This document shows, piece after piece, positions 1 through 5,825 of a DNA stretch of 9,578 nt. The notes beneath the pieces were generated by a model. That model ran no database searches. It was not told the DNA's origin and worked only from the letters and a program-made list of their open reading frames with translations. Positions within the stretch are counted from its first letter, which is position 1. Each line of letters begins with the position of its first letter. The translations under genes and the position numbers were made by a program. Origin of the DNA: an uncultured Bacillota bacterium (GTDB lineage Bacteria; Bacillota; Limnochordia; Limnochordales; ZCTH02-B6). The DNA lies in assembly GCA_937916565.1 (NCBI GenBank), contig CALFSR010000129.1, positions 1 to 9,578 on the forward strand, read 5' to 3'.

Positions 1-1
1 G

Positions 2-451
2 ACCGATACCCGCTCGGTGGATCCGGCGCAGCTTGAGCGCACCGTGGCCGAGCTGTTGGCCCGGGTGCAGCTGCGCGTGGCCGAGGAAAACGCCCGCTGG
101 GGCCGGTGGGAAGTGTCCGTGGAGGCTGTTGTGATCGGCGACCGTCCCAGCGGGCGCCAGTCGCCCGATTCGCCGCTGGTGCAGGCGGCGGCGGCCGCGG
201 CGCGGGCTCTCGGCCATAGCGAGCCGGTCCTCATCGACGAGCCCGTGAGCACCGACTCCAACGTCGCGCTTTCCCTGGGCGTGCCCGCGGCCACGGTTGG
301 CCGGGGCGGCGTCAACTACAACATCCACACCCCGGCCGAAAGCTGGGATCCGAGCTACGCCTGGCGTGCGGTGCAAAACACGCTGCTGACCGCGGTCGGC
401 CTCGTCGGCGTGCAGGGAGTCTCGGCGCCGCTACTGCCCGTGCGCGAGTAA
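2..451 (+). CDS. M20-family metallopeptidase/deacylase, C-terminal part (5' truncated by window edge)
   Basis: The reading frame is open from base 2 and ends at TAA 449-451, so about 149 C-terminal residues are visible and the true start lies outside the window. Visible landmarks are DTRS near the beginning, which resembles the entry to the M20 dimerisation domain, then STDSN, then a G-x-P stretch (LGVPAATVGRGG) and IHTPAESW. In M20 enzymes the late His followed by Glu supplies a metal ligand at the di-zinc site. Members hydrolyse peptide or N-acyl bonds in the cytoplasm (tripeptidases, dipeptidases, acetylornithine or diaminopimelate deacylases). The first metal ligands and the catalytic Glu would lie upstream, so the substrate cannot be assigned. 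An aminopeptidase or deacylase of the PepT/ArgE-like type is plausible. A decayed acetyltransferase frame begins four bases after the stop. Confidence 0.82.
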   Translation, partial: TDTRSVDPAQLERTVAELLARVQLRVAEENARWGRWEVSVEAVVIGDRPSGRQSPDSPLVQAAAAAARALGHSEPVLIDEPVSTDSNVALSLGVPAATVGRGGVNYNIHTPAESWDPSYAWRAVQNTLLTAVGLVGVQGVSAPLLPVRE

Positions 452-455
452 CGCG

Positions 456-764
456 GTGGAGGAAGACGCGCCGCGGCTCGCGCAGTGCGTGGGGGAGCTG
501 TTTGCCGAGCAGCTCCCCTTCCTCTTTCGCCGGGACCGGGCGCCCACGGTCGACGACGAGCGGGCATTTATCCGGTCCATCGCTGCCTCGGACCGCAGCT
601 TGCTGTTGTACGAGCGCTTCGGCTTCGTGGTCGAAGGGCGCCAGGCGGGGGAGAGCCCGAATAGCCGCTCCTCTTGGCCGCGCACACTAGCGCCGTCATC
701 CCTGAGACCACGGAGTTCGGCCCGCCCGTCCCCGGGCGCCGGCTCCCACCGCAACGGCTCGTGA
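456..764 (+). pseudogene. Remnant of a GNAT-family N-acetyltransferase with an internal deletion
   Basis: A GTG-initiated frame of 102 codons lies four bases after the M20 stop, with no convincing ribosome binding site. Residues 1-45 resemble the N-terminal part of GNAT acetyltransferases (acidic EEDAPRL, then TVDDERAFIRSI). Residues 46-61 read DRSLLLYERFGFVVEG, which matches the late GNAT signature (N-x-R-A-x-x-LYE-x-x-GF-x-x-EG). In an intact protein of about 165-175 residues these blocks are separated by roughly 80-100 residues that include the acetyl-CoA-binding strand and its Q/R-x-x-G-x-G/A loop; here they are directly joined. After residue 64 the frame becomes Ser/Pro/Arg-rich with no family resemblance. 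Inference: an internal deletion, with its junction around bases 576-606, inactivated the gene. A short novel protein cannot be excluded. Confidence 0.6.
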
Positions 765-774
765 GGTGAACGGC

Positions 775-951
775 GTGAGCACTGGCTGGATCGTGGCCCT
801 GCTGGGCGTGATCGTGTCGCTGGCGGCTTGGACCATGTGGATGGGGACGATGTTCGGGGCGGGCCTTTTGGGATTTGGCCTCGCCCACATCGTGCTGGGC
901 GTGCTGGACGCGCTCTTTAACCGGCGCAGCGTCACCGCCGGCGAAAGCTAG
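775..951 (+). CDS. Small two-helix membrane protein of unknown function (58 aa)
   Basis: I do not recognise this family. The GTG at 775 is preferred over the in-frame GTG at 766, because GAGGTG at 763-768 sits six bases before it and would overlap the earlier start. The 58-residue product is almost entirely two hydrophobic segments, about residues 5-23 (WIVALLGVIVSLAAWTMWM) and 25-46 (starting MFGAGLLGFGLAH, Gly-rich with a buried His). They are joined by a tight turn and followed by a short polar tail containing Arg-Arg. This predicts a helical hairpin with the basic C-terminus in the cytoplasm. The clean hydrophobic pattern and the SD argue that it is real. It converges with atpG, ending 61 bases from the atpG stop, so it is not part of the ATPase transcript. 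A link to the ATPase is only positional. Confidence 0.62.
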   Translation: MSTGWIVALLGVIVSLAAWTMWMGTMFGAGLLGFGLAHIVLGVLDALFNRRSVTAGES

Positions 952-978
952 GCGCGGCCGCCCGCAAGCCGTGTGCCT

Positions 979-1000
979 GCCGGGGATTCGGGCGCCCGGC
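979..1000. terminator. Possible stem-loop between convergent genes (weak terminator candidate)
   Basis: The 61-base gap between the stop of the small membrane protein gene and the atpG stop holds a 6-bp inverted repeat, GCCGGG at 979-984 and CCCGGC at 995-1000. It overlaps a 10-base perfect palindrome, CGGGCGCCCG, at 989-998. Neither strand has a following T run, so this is not a standard intrinsic terminator. In DNA this GC-rich, such palindromes also arise by chance. Confidence 0.22.
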
Positions 1001-1012
1001 GCGCTCGGCCCT

Positions 1013-2008
1013 CTAAGCCTGGCCCGCCAAAAGCTCGACCAGGTCGCCGGCCCAATCCCGTTGCCGCCGGGGACGGGATGCGTGGGCCGCCTCGACCCCG
1101 CCCATGACGTCCATCAGTTCCTGGGTGACCCACTCCTGACGCTGGCGGCGGTACTCGGCCTGCAGTTCGGCTAGACGCTCCTCGATGTTGTCGGACGCGC
1201 TGCGCATGGCGCTCAGGCGGGCCTCGTTTTCGGCGGCAAAAGAATCGACCAGGGCCTGCCAGAGGTCCGCGAACAGCTGCTCCCGGACAAGGAGCTTCAG
1301 CAGCTCCCGCGGCCCGAGGTCGTGGGCGGGAATGGTGCGGAACGGCTCCTCCCCGGCCGGCAGCTTGAGAAACCGCCGCACGTCAAACGGGTACAGCTGG
1401 AAATGGCCCTCGCGGAACCCCCGGCCGCCCTCGGGCCGGTTGGACGCGACCAGCACCCGCACGCCCGGGTTCCGCCGCAGCTGGGCTTCGACGGCCGCGA
1501 GCGCCTGGCCGATCACGGCCGGCATCGCCTCGATGGAGCCGGCACCGTCGCAGTGCGCCAAGATCGTTTCGCCCGCGGCCCGCAGCTTTTCGTGCCCCCG
1601 GTAGCCGACGCTGATGACGCCGCGCCGGCTCTTGTCGGGCTCTTCCCGGGCCAGGAGGGCGATGGCGTGATCGACGATGCGCTGGTGAAACGCGCCGCAC
1701 AGGCCCTGATCCGACGTGACGACGACCGCGATAAGGGACGGTGACCGGGCGGCGGATCCGGCCCGGCTGCCGGCGGGCGCGGCCCCGCCGCCGGCGAATC
1801 CGGGAAGCCGCCGCTCCTCCCGGCGCATGGAATGCAGCACCACGTGCAGCGCGAGGTGCACCGCCCGGGCGTAGTGCGCCACGTCCCGCGACGCGGCCTG
1901 CGCCCGGCGGGCGTTGACTTCCGCCAGCGCCCGGATGGTTTCCACCACGGATTGAAGCTGCGTGACGGTCTTGATCTGCTCGCGCAGCCGCTGAACTTGC
2001 CCGGACAA
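1013..2008 (-). CDS. atpG: N-ATPase F1 gamma subunit
   Basis: Gamma is the central rotor shaft, coupling rotation of the c ring to catalysis in the alpha/beta hexamer. The 331-residue product shows the gamma N-terminal helix (QVQRLREQIKTVTQLQSVVE, then ARRAQ near 34-38), the Rossmann-like core with TSDQGLCGAF at 98-107, and the C-terminal helix ENEARLSAMRSASDNIEE (261-278) followed by TQELMDVMGG. The start is TTG at 2008: GGGGAGG at 2017-2023 lies eight bases before it, and the atpA stop is 16 bases upstream. The protein is longer than the usual gamma of about 285-295 residues. There is a Gly/Ala/Ser/Arg-rich insert at 70-90 and about 25 extra residues after MGGVEAA, ending in a probable amphipathic helix (DWAGDLVELLAG). 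It is the last gene of the operon, as expected for atpDCQRBEFAG. Confidence 0.96.
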   Translation of the reverse strand: MSGQVQRLREQIKTVTQLQSVVETIRALAEVNARRAQAASRDVAHYARAVHLALHVVLHSMRREERRLPGFAGGGAAPAGSRAGSAARSPSLIAVVVTSDQGLCGAFHQRIVDHAIALLAREEPDKSRRGVISVGYRGHEKLRAAGETILAHCDGAGSIEAMPAVIGQALAAVEAQLRRNPGVRVLVASNRPEGGRGFREGHFQLYPFDVRRFLKLPAGEEPFRTIPAHDLGPRELLKLLVREQLFADLWQALVDSFAAENEARLSAMRSASDNIEERLAELQAEYRRQRQEWVTQELMDVMGGVEAAHASRPRRQRDWAGDLVELLAGQA

Positions 2009-2016
2009 GGCCCCGG

Positions 2017-2023
2017 CCTCCCC
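2017..2023 (-). promoter_or_regulatory. Ribosome binding site deciding the TTG start of atpG
   Basis: On the minus strand GGGGAGG is followed by eight bases and then TTG at 2008. There is no ATG or GTG in this frame at a suitable place, and residues after the TTG align with the first residues of gamma subunits. The site lies just beyond the atpA stop (2025-2027), suggesting translational coupling. Confidence 0.7.
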
Positions 2024-2024
2024 G

Positions 2025-3554
2025 TCACGCCTTGCGGCCCAAAGCGGCCGTCAACTCGCCGGCCGCCCGCCCCATGACGCCCAGCAGCGCCTCCCGCTGG
2101 TGCGGCTCGAGTTTCCCGCCGGCCGCAAGATGCTCGAGGATGACCCGCGTTTCCCGCCGCGCCGCCGCCCGCACGCGCGCCTCCACGGCCGGCACGTCCT
2201 CGGGGGCGAAGCCGTCAAAAAGCCCTTCGTTGAGGGCCAGCAAGAGCGCGATCTGCTCCGCGAGCGGGATGGGCGATGCAACCGGCTGCTTGAGCACTTC
2301 CCGGATGCGCAGCCCCCGCTGGATGACGCGCTCGGACACCGCGTCCAGCCGGGTGCCAAGGCGCGAGAAAAACTCCAGCTCTTCAAACTGGCTGTAGTCG
2401 AGCTTGAGCCGGGCCGCGACCGTGCGGTACGCGGGCAGCTGCGTCTTGCCGCCGACCCGGGAAACCGAGAGGCCGATGTGCACCGCCGGGCGGATGCCCT
2501 TGTGAAACAGGCTCGCGCTCAGGTAAATCTGGCCGTCGGTGATGGAGATGAGATTGGTGGGAATGTAGCTCGAGATGTCTTCGGCCTGCGTTTCCGCGAT
2601 TGGAAGGGCCGTCAGCGACCCGCCGCCGTGCTCGGGCCGGAAGCGGCCCGCCCGCTCCAAGAGCCGCGCGTGGGCGTAAAAGATGTCGCCCGGAAACGCC
2701 TCCCGGCCCGGCGGCCGGCGCAGCAGGAGCGAAAGCTCCCGGTAGGCGTCGGCGTGCTTGGAGAGATCGTCATAGACGATGAGGACGTCGCGGCCCCGCT
2801 CGACCCAGTACTCGGCTTGGCTCGTGGCGGCGTAGGGGGCGAGGTAGCGCAGCCCCGGGGCGTCGTCGCCGGCGGCCACGACCACGTGGGTGTATTCCAT
2901 CGCTCCCGCGGCCCGCAGCGTCTGGATGACCGCCTCCGTCTGGGACTGCCGCTGGCCGACGGCGACGTAGATGCAGTAGACGCCCGTGCCCTTTTGGTTG
3001 ATGATGGTGTCCACGGCCAGCGTCGTCTTGCCCGTCTGCCGGTCGCCCAAGATGAGCTCCCGCTGGCCGCGGCCGATGGGCACGAGGGCGTCGACGGCCT
3101 TAAGGCCCGTGGCCAAAGGGACGCTGACCGGGCTCCTGGCCAGAATGGGCGGCGCCTCCCGCTCCACGGGCAGGCTGCCCGCCGCATGGACCGGCCCAAG
3201 GCCGTCCAGCGGGCGGCCGAGGGGATCGATGACGCGGCCTGCGAGACCCGGGCCGACCGGGGTGTCCGCGACGCGTCCCGTGGGCACGGCGCGGGAACCG
3301 GCCTCCAGCGCCGCGCCGGCGTCCAGCAGGACGGCCCCGACCGCGTCGGGCTCTAGGTCGTACACGAGCGCGCGGCAGTCGCCTTGCAGGGCCAGGATTT
3401 CCCCAAGCCGCGCCCCGGGAAGCCCGGCGATGCGGGCCACGCCGTCGCCCACCTGCAGCACGACGCCGACGGGCCTGCGCCGGGGCAGCGGGTCTTGCCG
3501 CCGGCGGGCTTGGTCCAGGGCGCCCAGCGCCCGGTTTACGGCACGCTCAAGCAT
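2025..3554 (-). CDS. atpA: N-ATPase F1 alpha subunit
   Basis: This is the non-catalytic nucleotide-binding subunit of the F1 hexamer, 509 residues, a normal length. The N-terminal beta-barrel covers about residues 26-95, including GVARIAGLPG. The P-loop GDRQTGKT is at 170-177, the Walker B region LIVYDDLSKHADAYR at 258-272, SYIPTNLISITDGQIYLS at 329-346, and SVSRVGGKTQ at 363-372, where Arg366 is the arginine finger that reaches the catalytic site of beta. The ATG at 3554 is chosen because LERAVNRALGALDQARRR matches the helical alpha N-terminus and GGGAGG lies upstream. The frame stays open further upstream, but that part lies inside atpF and has no alpha character. It overlaps the atpF stop by eight bases, indicating coupled translation. 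Confidence 0.97.
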   Translation of the reverse strand: MLERAVNRALGALDQARRRQDPLPRRRPVGVVLQVGDGVARIAGLPGARLGEILALQGDCRALVYDLEPDAVGAVLLDAGAALEAGSRAVPTGRVADTPVGPGLAGRVIDPLGRPLDGLGPVHAAGSLPVEREAPPILARSPVSVPLATGLKAVDALVPIGRGQRELILGDRQTGKTTLAVDTIINQKGTGVYCIYVAVGQRQSQTEAVIQTLRAAGAMEYTHVVVAAGDDAPGLRYLAPYAATSQAEYWVERGRDVLIVYDDLSKHADAYRELSLLLRRPPGREAFPGDIFYAHARLLERAGRFRPEHGGGSLTALPIAETQAEDISSYIPTNLISITDGQIYLSASLFHKGIRPAVHIGLSVSRVGGKTQLPAYRTVAARLKLDYSQFEELEFFSRLGTRLDAVSERVIQRGLRIREVLKQPVASPIPLAEQIALLLALNEGLFDGFAPEDVPAVEARVRAAARRETRVILEHLAAGGKLEPHQREALLGVMGRAAGELTAALGRKA

Positions 3555-4452
3555 TCCCGCCCGCGCCTCCCGGCTCACCGAATGCCCCGCCGGCGGCAGC
3601 CGCCTCGCCGTGTACGGCCATGTCCAAGGCCGCCAGCGCGTCGCGGCGCAGCTCGTCCAGCATTTCCCGGGCCGTCCAGGCGATAACCATGCCGCCGGTT
3701 TCGATCTCGACCCCGAGCACCAGGTCAGGGGCGACGACGAACTCCAGCCCTTGGCCGCCCGCATTCCCGCCCGGGGCGTGACCAACGTCTACGCCCGCCG
3801 GGCCGCCGGCCGCGGCCGGCGCGGCCAGGCGCAGGGCCAGAGCCGCCAGCCGCTCCCGCTGTGCCGGCGCCGGCTCAAAGCTGGTGCGAACCACGACCTT
3901 GCCGTCCACCGCGACGTCCTCCCCCGCCGCGACGTCCTCCCCCGCCGCGACGTCCTCCCCCGCCGCGGCTTCCCGGCTGCCCAAGCGGGACTCAAGGGTC
4001 GCGATGAGCGCGTCGGCCAGCGAAACTCCCGTCAGCTGCGCCAGGATGCGGCCGCTCGTCTCGCAGGCGTTCTCGATCAGGCGCGCCTCTACGGCCCGCA
4101 GGAGTTCCCGCCGCTCGGTCTCCCAGCTTTCGGCAAAGCGGCGCCGGGCAGCCCGGGCCTCCTCGGCGGCTTCGGCCAGCAGCCGGTCCCGCTCCTCTCG
4201 GGCGATTTCGCGGGCTTCCTGCAAGATCAGCTCCCGCTCCCGCTCAAGCGCCTCCAGCCGCTCCCGGTACGCCGCTTCCGCCTCCCTCGCCCTGGCGGCC
4301 AGCTCCTCGGCCCGCTCCATGTCCTGGCGCAGCCTTTGGGCCCGGGCTTCCATGATGCCCGTGACGGGCTTGTACAGGAAGCGGTTCAAGAGCCAGACGA
4401 GGACCGCGAAGTTGATGACTTGTGCGACGATGGCTGTCAGATCCAGGTCCAA
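3547..4452 (-). CDS. atpF: N-ATPase F0 b subunit with delta-like C-terminal domain
   Basis: This peripheral-stalk subunit of 301 residues is nearly twice the length of an ordinary b (about 160). Residues 6-28 form the membrane anchor (IVAQVINFAVLVWLLNRFLY), followed by a charged coiled coil over about 33-125 and a short ordered part to about 158. Residues 163-180 are three copies of AAGEDV, a flexible acidic linker. Residues 185-212 (VVVRTSFEPAPAQRERLAAL) and 236-272 (FVVAPDLVLGVEIETGGMVI, then an L-x-x-L helix) resemble the C-terminal domain of the delta/OSCP subunit. The operon has no atpH, so this domain probably replaces delta in fixing the stalk to F1. Alternate-type b subunits of N-ATPases are known to be long. 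A Gly/Ala/Pro-rich stretch (213-235) interrupts the delta-like part. The start is TTG with a strong SD. Confidence 0.93.
   Translation of the reverse strand: MDLDLTAIVAQVINFAVLVWLLNRFLYKPVTGIMEARAQRLRQDMERAEELAARAREAEAAYRERLEALERERELILQEAREIAREERDRLLAEAAEEARAARRRFAESWETERRELLRAVEARLIENACETSGRILAQLTGVSLADALIATLESRLGSREAAAGEDVAAGEDVAAGEDVAVDGKVVVRTSFEPAPAQRERLAALALRLAAPAAAGGPAGVDVGHAPGGNAGGQGLEFVVAPDLVLGVEIETGGMVIAWTAREMLDELRRDALAALDMAVHGEAAAAGGAFGEPGGAGGNA
3911..3964 (-). repeat. Perfect tandem repeat, 3 x 18 bp, in the atpF linker
   Basis: Three identical copies of the plus-strand unit GCGACGTCCTCCCCCGCC lie at 3911-3928, 3929-3946 and 3947-3964. On the coding strand each encodes six residues, giving AAGEDV three times at AtpF residues 163-180. 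The unit is a multiple of three, so copy-number change would keep the frame and only alter linker length and acidity. It lies exactly between the coiled-coil part and the delta-like part. Perfect DNA identity suggests recent expansion by slippage. Confidence 0.95.
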
Positions 4453-4458
4453 GGGTCA

Positions 4459-4466
4459 CCCTCCCC
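4459..4466 (-). promoter_or_regulatory. Ribosome binding site deciding the TTG start of atpF
   Basis: GGGGAGGG on the minus strand is followed by TGACCC and then TTG at 4452. The encoded start (MDLDLTAIVAQVINF) is the normal polar lead-in to the b-subunit anchor helix. No ATG or GTG in frame fits between the atpE stop (4484) and the helix. Confidence 0.72.
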
Positions 4467-4483
4467 GGCCTGCCCCGTGCGCT

Positions 4484-4768
4484 TCACGGCGTCGCCAGCG
4501 ACGTCACGTAGTTCCAAAACGGGTTGGCGAAGATCAGGATCAGGGCGATGACGAAGCAATAGATGGCCGAGGACTCCACCATCGCGATGCCGACGAACAG
4601 CGTGCGGCTGATGCTATTGGAGGCGTCGGGCTGCTGGGCGATGGCCTGCAGCGCCTCGGCTACGGCCCGGCCCTGGCCGAGCGCGTTTCCGATGGACGCG
4701 ATGGCCACGGCAAACGCCGCGCTGAAGATGGAGATCCCTGCGATCAGCTGGACCGCGTCAATCGTCAT
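4484..4768 (-). CDS. atpE: N-ATPase F0 c subunit with sodium-binding signature
   Basis: This 94-residue proteolipid forms the rotor ring. Helix 1 spans about residues 8-40, the polar loop is about 41-52 (IAQQPDAS, where a typical c has RQP), and helix 2 spans about 54-85. Ion ligands: Gln32 in LGQG, then Glu65, Ser66 and Ser67 in VESSAIY, with Tyr70. By my recall and count, Gln32, Glu65, Ser66 and Tyr70 fall at the same numbers as in the sodium ring of Ilyobacter tartaricus; Thr67 is replaced by Ser and Val63 by Met, whose backbone carbonyl can still serve. The ANPFW end is also shared. Helix 1 carries no second membrane carboxylate near Gln32, unlike double-carboxylate c rings. The start is three bases after the atpB stop with a near-ideal SD, fitting the high copy number needed for a ring. 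Confidence 0.97.
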   Translation of the reverse strand: MTIDAVQLIAGISIFSAAFAVAIASIGNALGQGRAVAEALQAIAQQPDASNSISRTLFVGIAMVESSAIYCFVIALILIFANPFWNYVTSLATP

Positions 4769-4771
4769 GCT

Positions 4772-5491
4772 TCATTCCTCCCCCTGCTCCGCGGGTGCTT
4801 TGGCGCCCGTGCGGCTGCGCTCGCGCTCGATCTGCACCGCGGAGGCGATGTACACGACGGCCAGGATGGCGAAGATGTAGGCCTGGATCACGCCCGTCAA
4901 AAGGCCGAAGAGCTGCATGATGACGGGGACAAACAAGGGCGCGATGGCCAGCAGCAGCGCGCCGATCACGGCGCCGCTCATCATGTTGCCGAAAAGGCGC
5001 GCCGCCAGGGAAATGGTGCGGGAGACGTCGCCGACGAGATTAAAGGGCAGCATGAGGGGCGACGGCTGGATGTAGGTGGAAAGCCAGTGGCGCAAGCCCC
5101 GGCGCCGGATGGCGTAATACGGCACGGCGAAAAAGACGCAGATGGCCAGGGCGACCGCGGTTTCGGGCTGCGCGGGGGGCGGGTAAAAGAAGACGAAGCC
5201 TTCCCGACCCCAGCTTATCGATGGCAGCAGGCCGAGGATGACGCCGCCGGCGATGAAGAGAAACAGCGTGCCGACGAAGGCCAGGTAGGGGTGGCGCCGC
5301 TCCCCGGCGGCGTCGGCGATCTGGGCGTCGATGACCTCCACGACGGTTTCCAGGGCGTGCTGCCAGCTGGACAGGGGCGGCTCCCGGCGGAGCCGGCGCG
5401 TGATGAGCCACGACGCGGTGACGAGCACCGCCATGACGAACCACGTGTTGACCATGAGCTCCCAAAAGGTCAGCTCCATGCGGATGCCCAC
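4772..5491 (-). CDS. atpB: N-ATPase F0 a subunit
   Basis: Subunit a is the membrane stator that provides the two ion half-channels beside the c ring. The 239-residue product has five to six hydrophobic segments. The essential Arg is Arg165 in SRTISLAARLFGNMMSG (157-173), equivalent to E. coli Arg210. The last helix contains GVIQAYIFAILAVVYIAS (200-217), whose Gln203 corresponds to the conserved Gln of ordinary a subunits. The N-terminus (FWELMVNTWFVMAVLVTASW then LITRRL) is the compact form typical of N-ATPase a subunits, lacking the long periplasmic N-terminus of many a subunits. The GTG at 5491 is preferred over the ATG at 5479, because AAAGGAGG is eight bases before the GTG but 20 before the ATG. 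It follows atpR by 35 bases and precedes atpE by three. Confidence 0.96.
   Translation of the reverse strand: MGIRMELTFWELMVNTWFVMAVLVTASWLITRRLRREPPLSSWQHALETVVEVIDAQIADAAGERRHPYLAFVGTLFLFIAGGVILGLLPSISWGREGFVFFYPPPAQPETAVALAICVFFAVPYYAIRRRGLRHWLSTYIQPSPLMLPFNLVGDVSRTISLAARLFGNMMSGAVIGALLLAIAPLFVPVIMQLFGLLTGVIQAYIFAILAVVYIASAVQIERERSRTGAKAPAEQGEE
4777..4784 (-). promoter_or_regulatory. Strong ribosome binding site of atpE
   Basis: GGGGGAGG on the minus strand lies eight bases before the atpE ATG (4768), inside the last codons of atpB. It is among the best SD sites in the operon, as expected for the subunit required in about 10-17 copies per complex. Confidence 0.7.
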
Positions 5492-5499
5492 GCCCGCCG

Positions 5500-5507
5500 C
5501 CTCCTTT
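5500..5507 (-). promoter_or_regulatory. Ribosome binding site deciding the GTG start of atpB
   Basis: AAAGGAGG on the minus strand is followed by eight bases and GTG at 5491. The gap back to the atpR stop also contains the palindrome TTTCCGGAAA at 5516-5525, too short to call a regulatory hairpin. Confidence 0.72.
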
Positions 5508-5526
5508 CCGCCCTCTTTCCGGAAAC

Positions 5527-5823
5527 CTACTTTCGTCCCCGCCTAGCCGCCCGCTGGGCCCAGGCGAGGACGGCCTGCCGCGCCGCCATGACGCCGGCCA
5601 TGAACACCGCGGTTGCGACCATGCGCCCGCCGGTGACGAGCCACAATCCGCCCAGCAGCGCGCTCATGCGCACGGCAAACGACCCCATAAGGAGCAGGCC
5701 CGGCGGCCCGGCCCGGCCGACCCGCTGCGTCGTCCACCAAAGGCCAAGAAAGTACGCGAGGCCCAGCCCGAGCCCCGCGACGAGGGGCAAAACGCCTTCT
5801 TGCACCACCACCTGCCCGTCCAT
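5527..5823 (-). CDS. atpR: N-ATPase accessory membrane subunit AtpR
   Basis: AtpR is a small integral membrane protein encoded only in N-ATPase-type operons. The product is 98 residues with three predicted membrane helices: about 9-30 (VLPLVAGLGLGLAYFLGLWW), 41-64 (LLLMGSFAVRMSALLGGLW, with Arg52 in mid-helix) and 68-89 (VATAVFMAGVMAARQAVLAW, with Arg82), ending in a basic tail. Arginines within the membrane are the notable family feature and have been suggested to matter for assembly of, or interaction with, the acidic c ring; I treat that role as inference. The ATG at 5823 lies two bases after the atpQ stop, with GAGGGG inside the atpQ 3' end as its probable SD. Position between atpQ and atpB is exactly the expected order, which is the main support beyond the hydrophobic pattern. 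Confidence 0.88.
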   Translation of the reverse strand: MDGQVVVQEGVLPLVAGLGLGLAYFLGLWWTTQRVGRAGPPGLLLMGSFAVRMSALLGGLWLVTGGRMVATAVFMAGVMAARQAVLAWAQRAARRGRK

Positions 5824-5825
5824 CG

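Noticed and set aside
2100..3356. A 418-codon open frame on the plus strand opposite atpA
   Set aside because: Composition is that of an antisense shadow, and the minus-strand alpha subunit explains the region fully.
3555..3785. Upstream extension of the atpA frame by 77 codons
   Set aside because: This part lies inside atpF, has no similarity to alpha N-termini, and the ATG at 3554 has an SD and the correct N-terminal sequence.
3911..3964. The three 18-bp repeats as a CRISPR or regulatory iteron array
   Set aside because: Units are directly adjacent with no spacers, lie within a coding frame and encode a regular hexapeptide, so they are a coding microsatellite.
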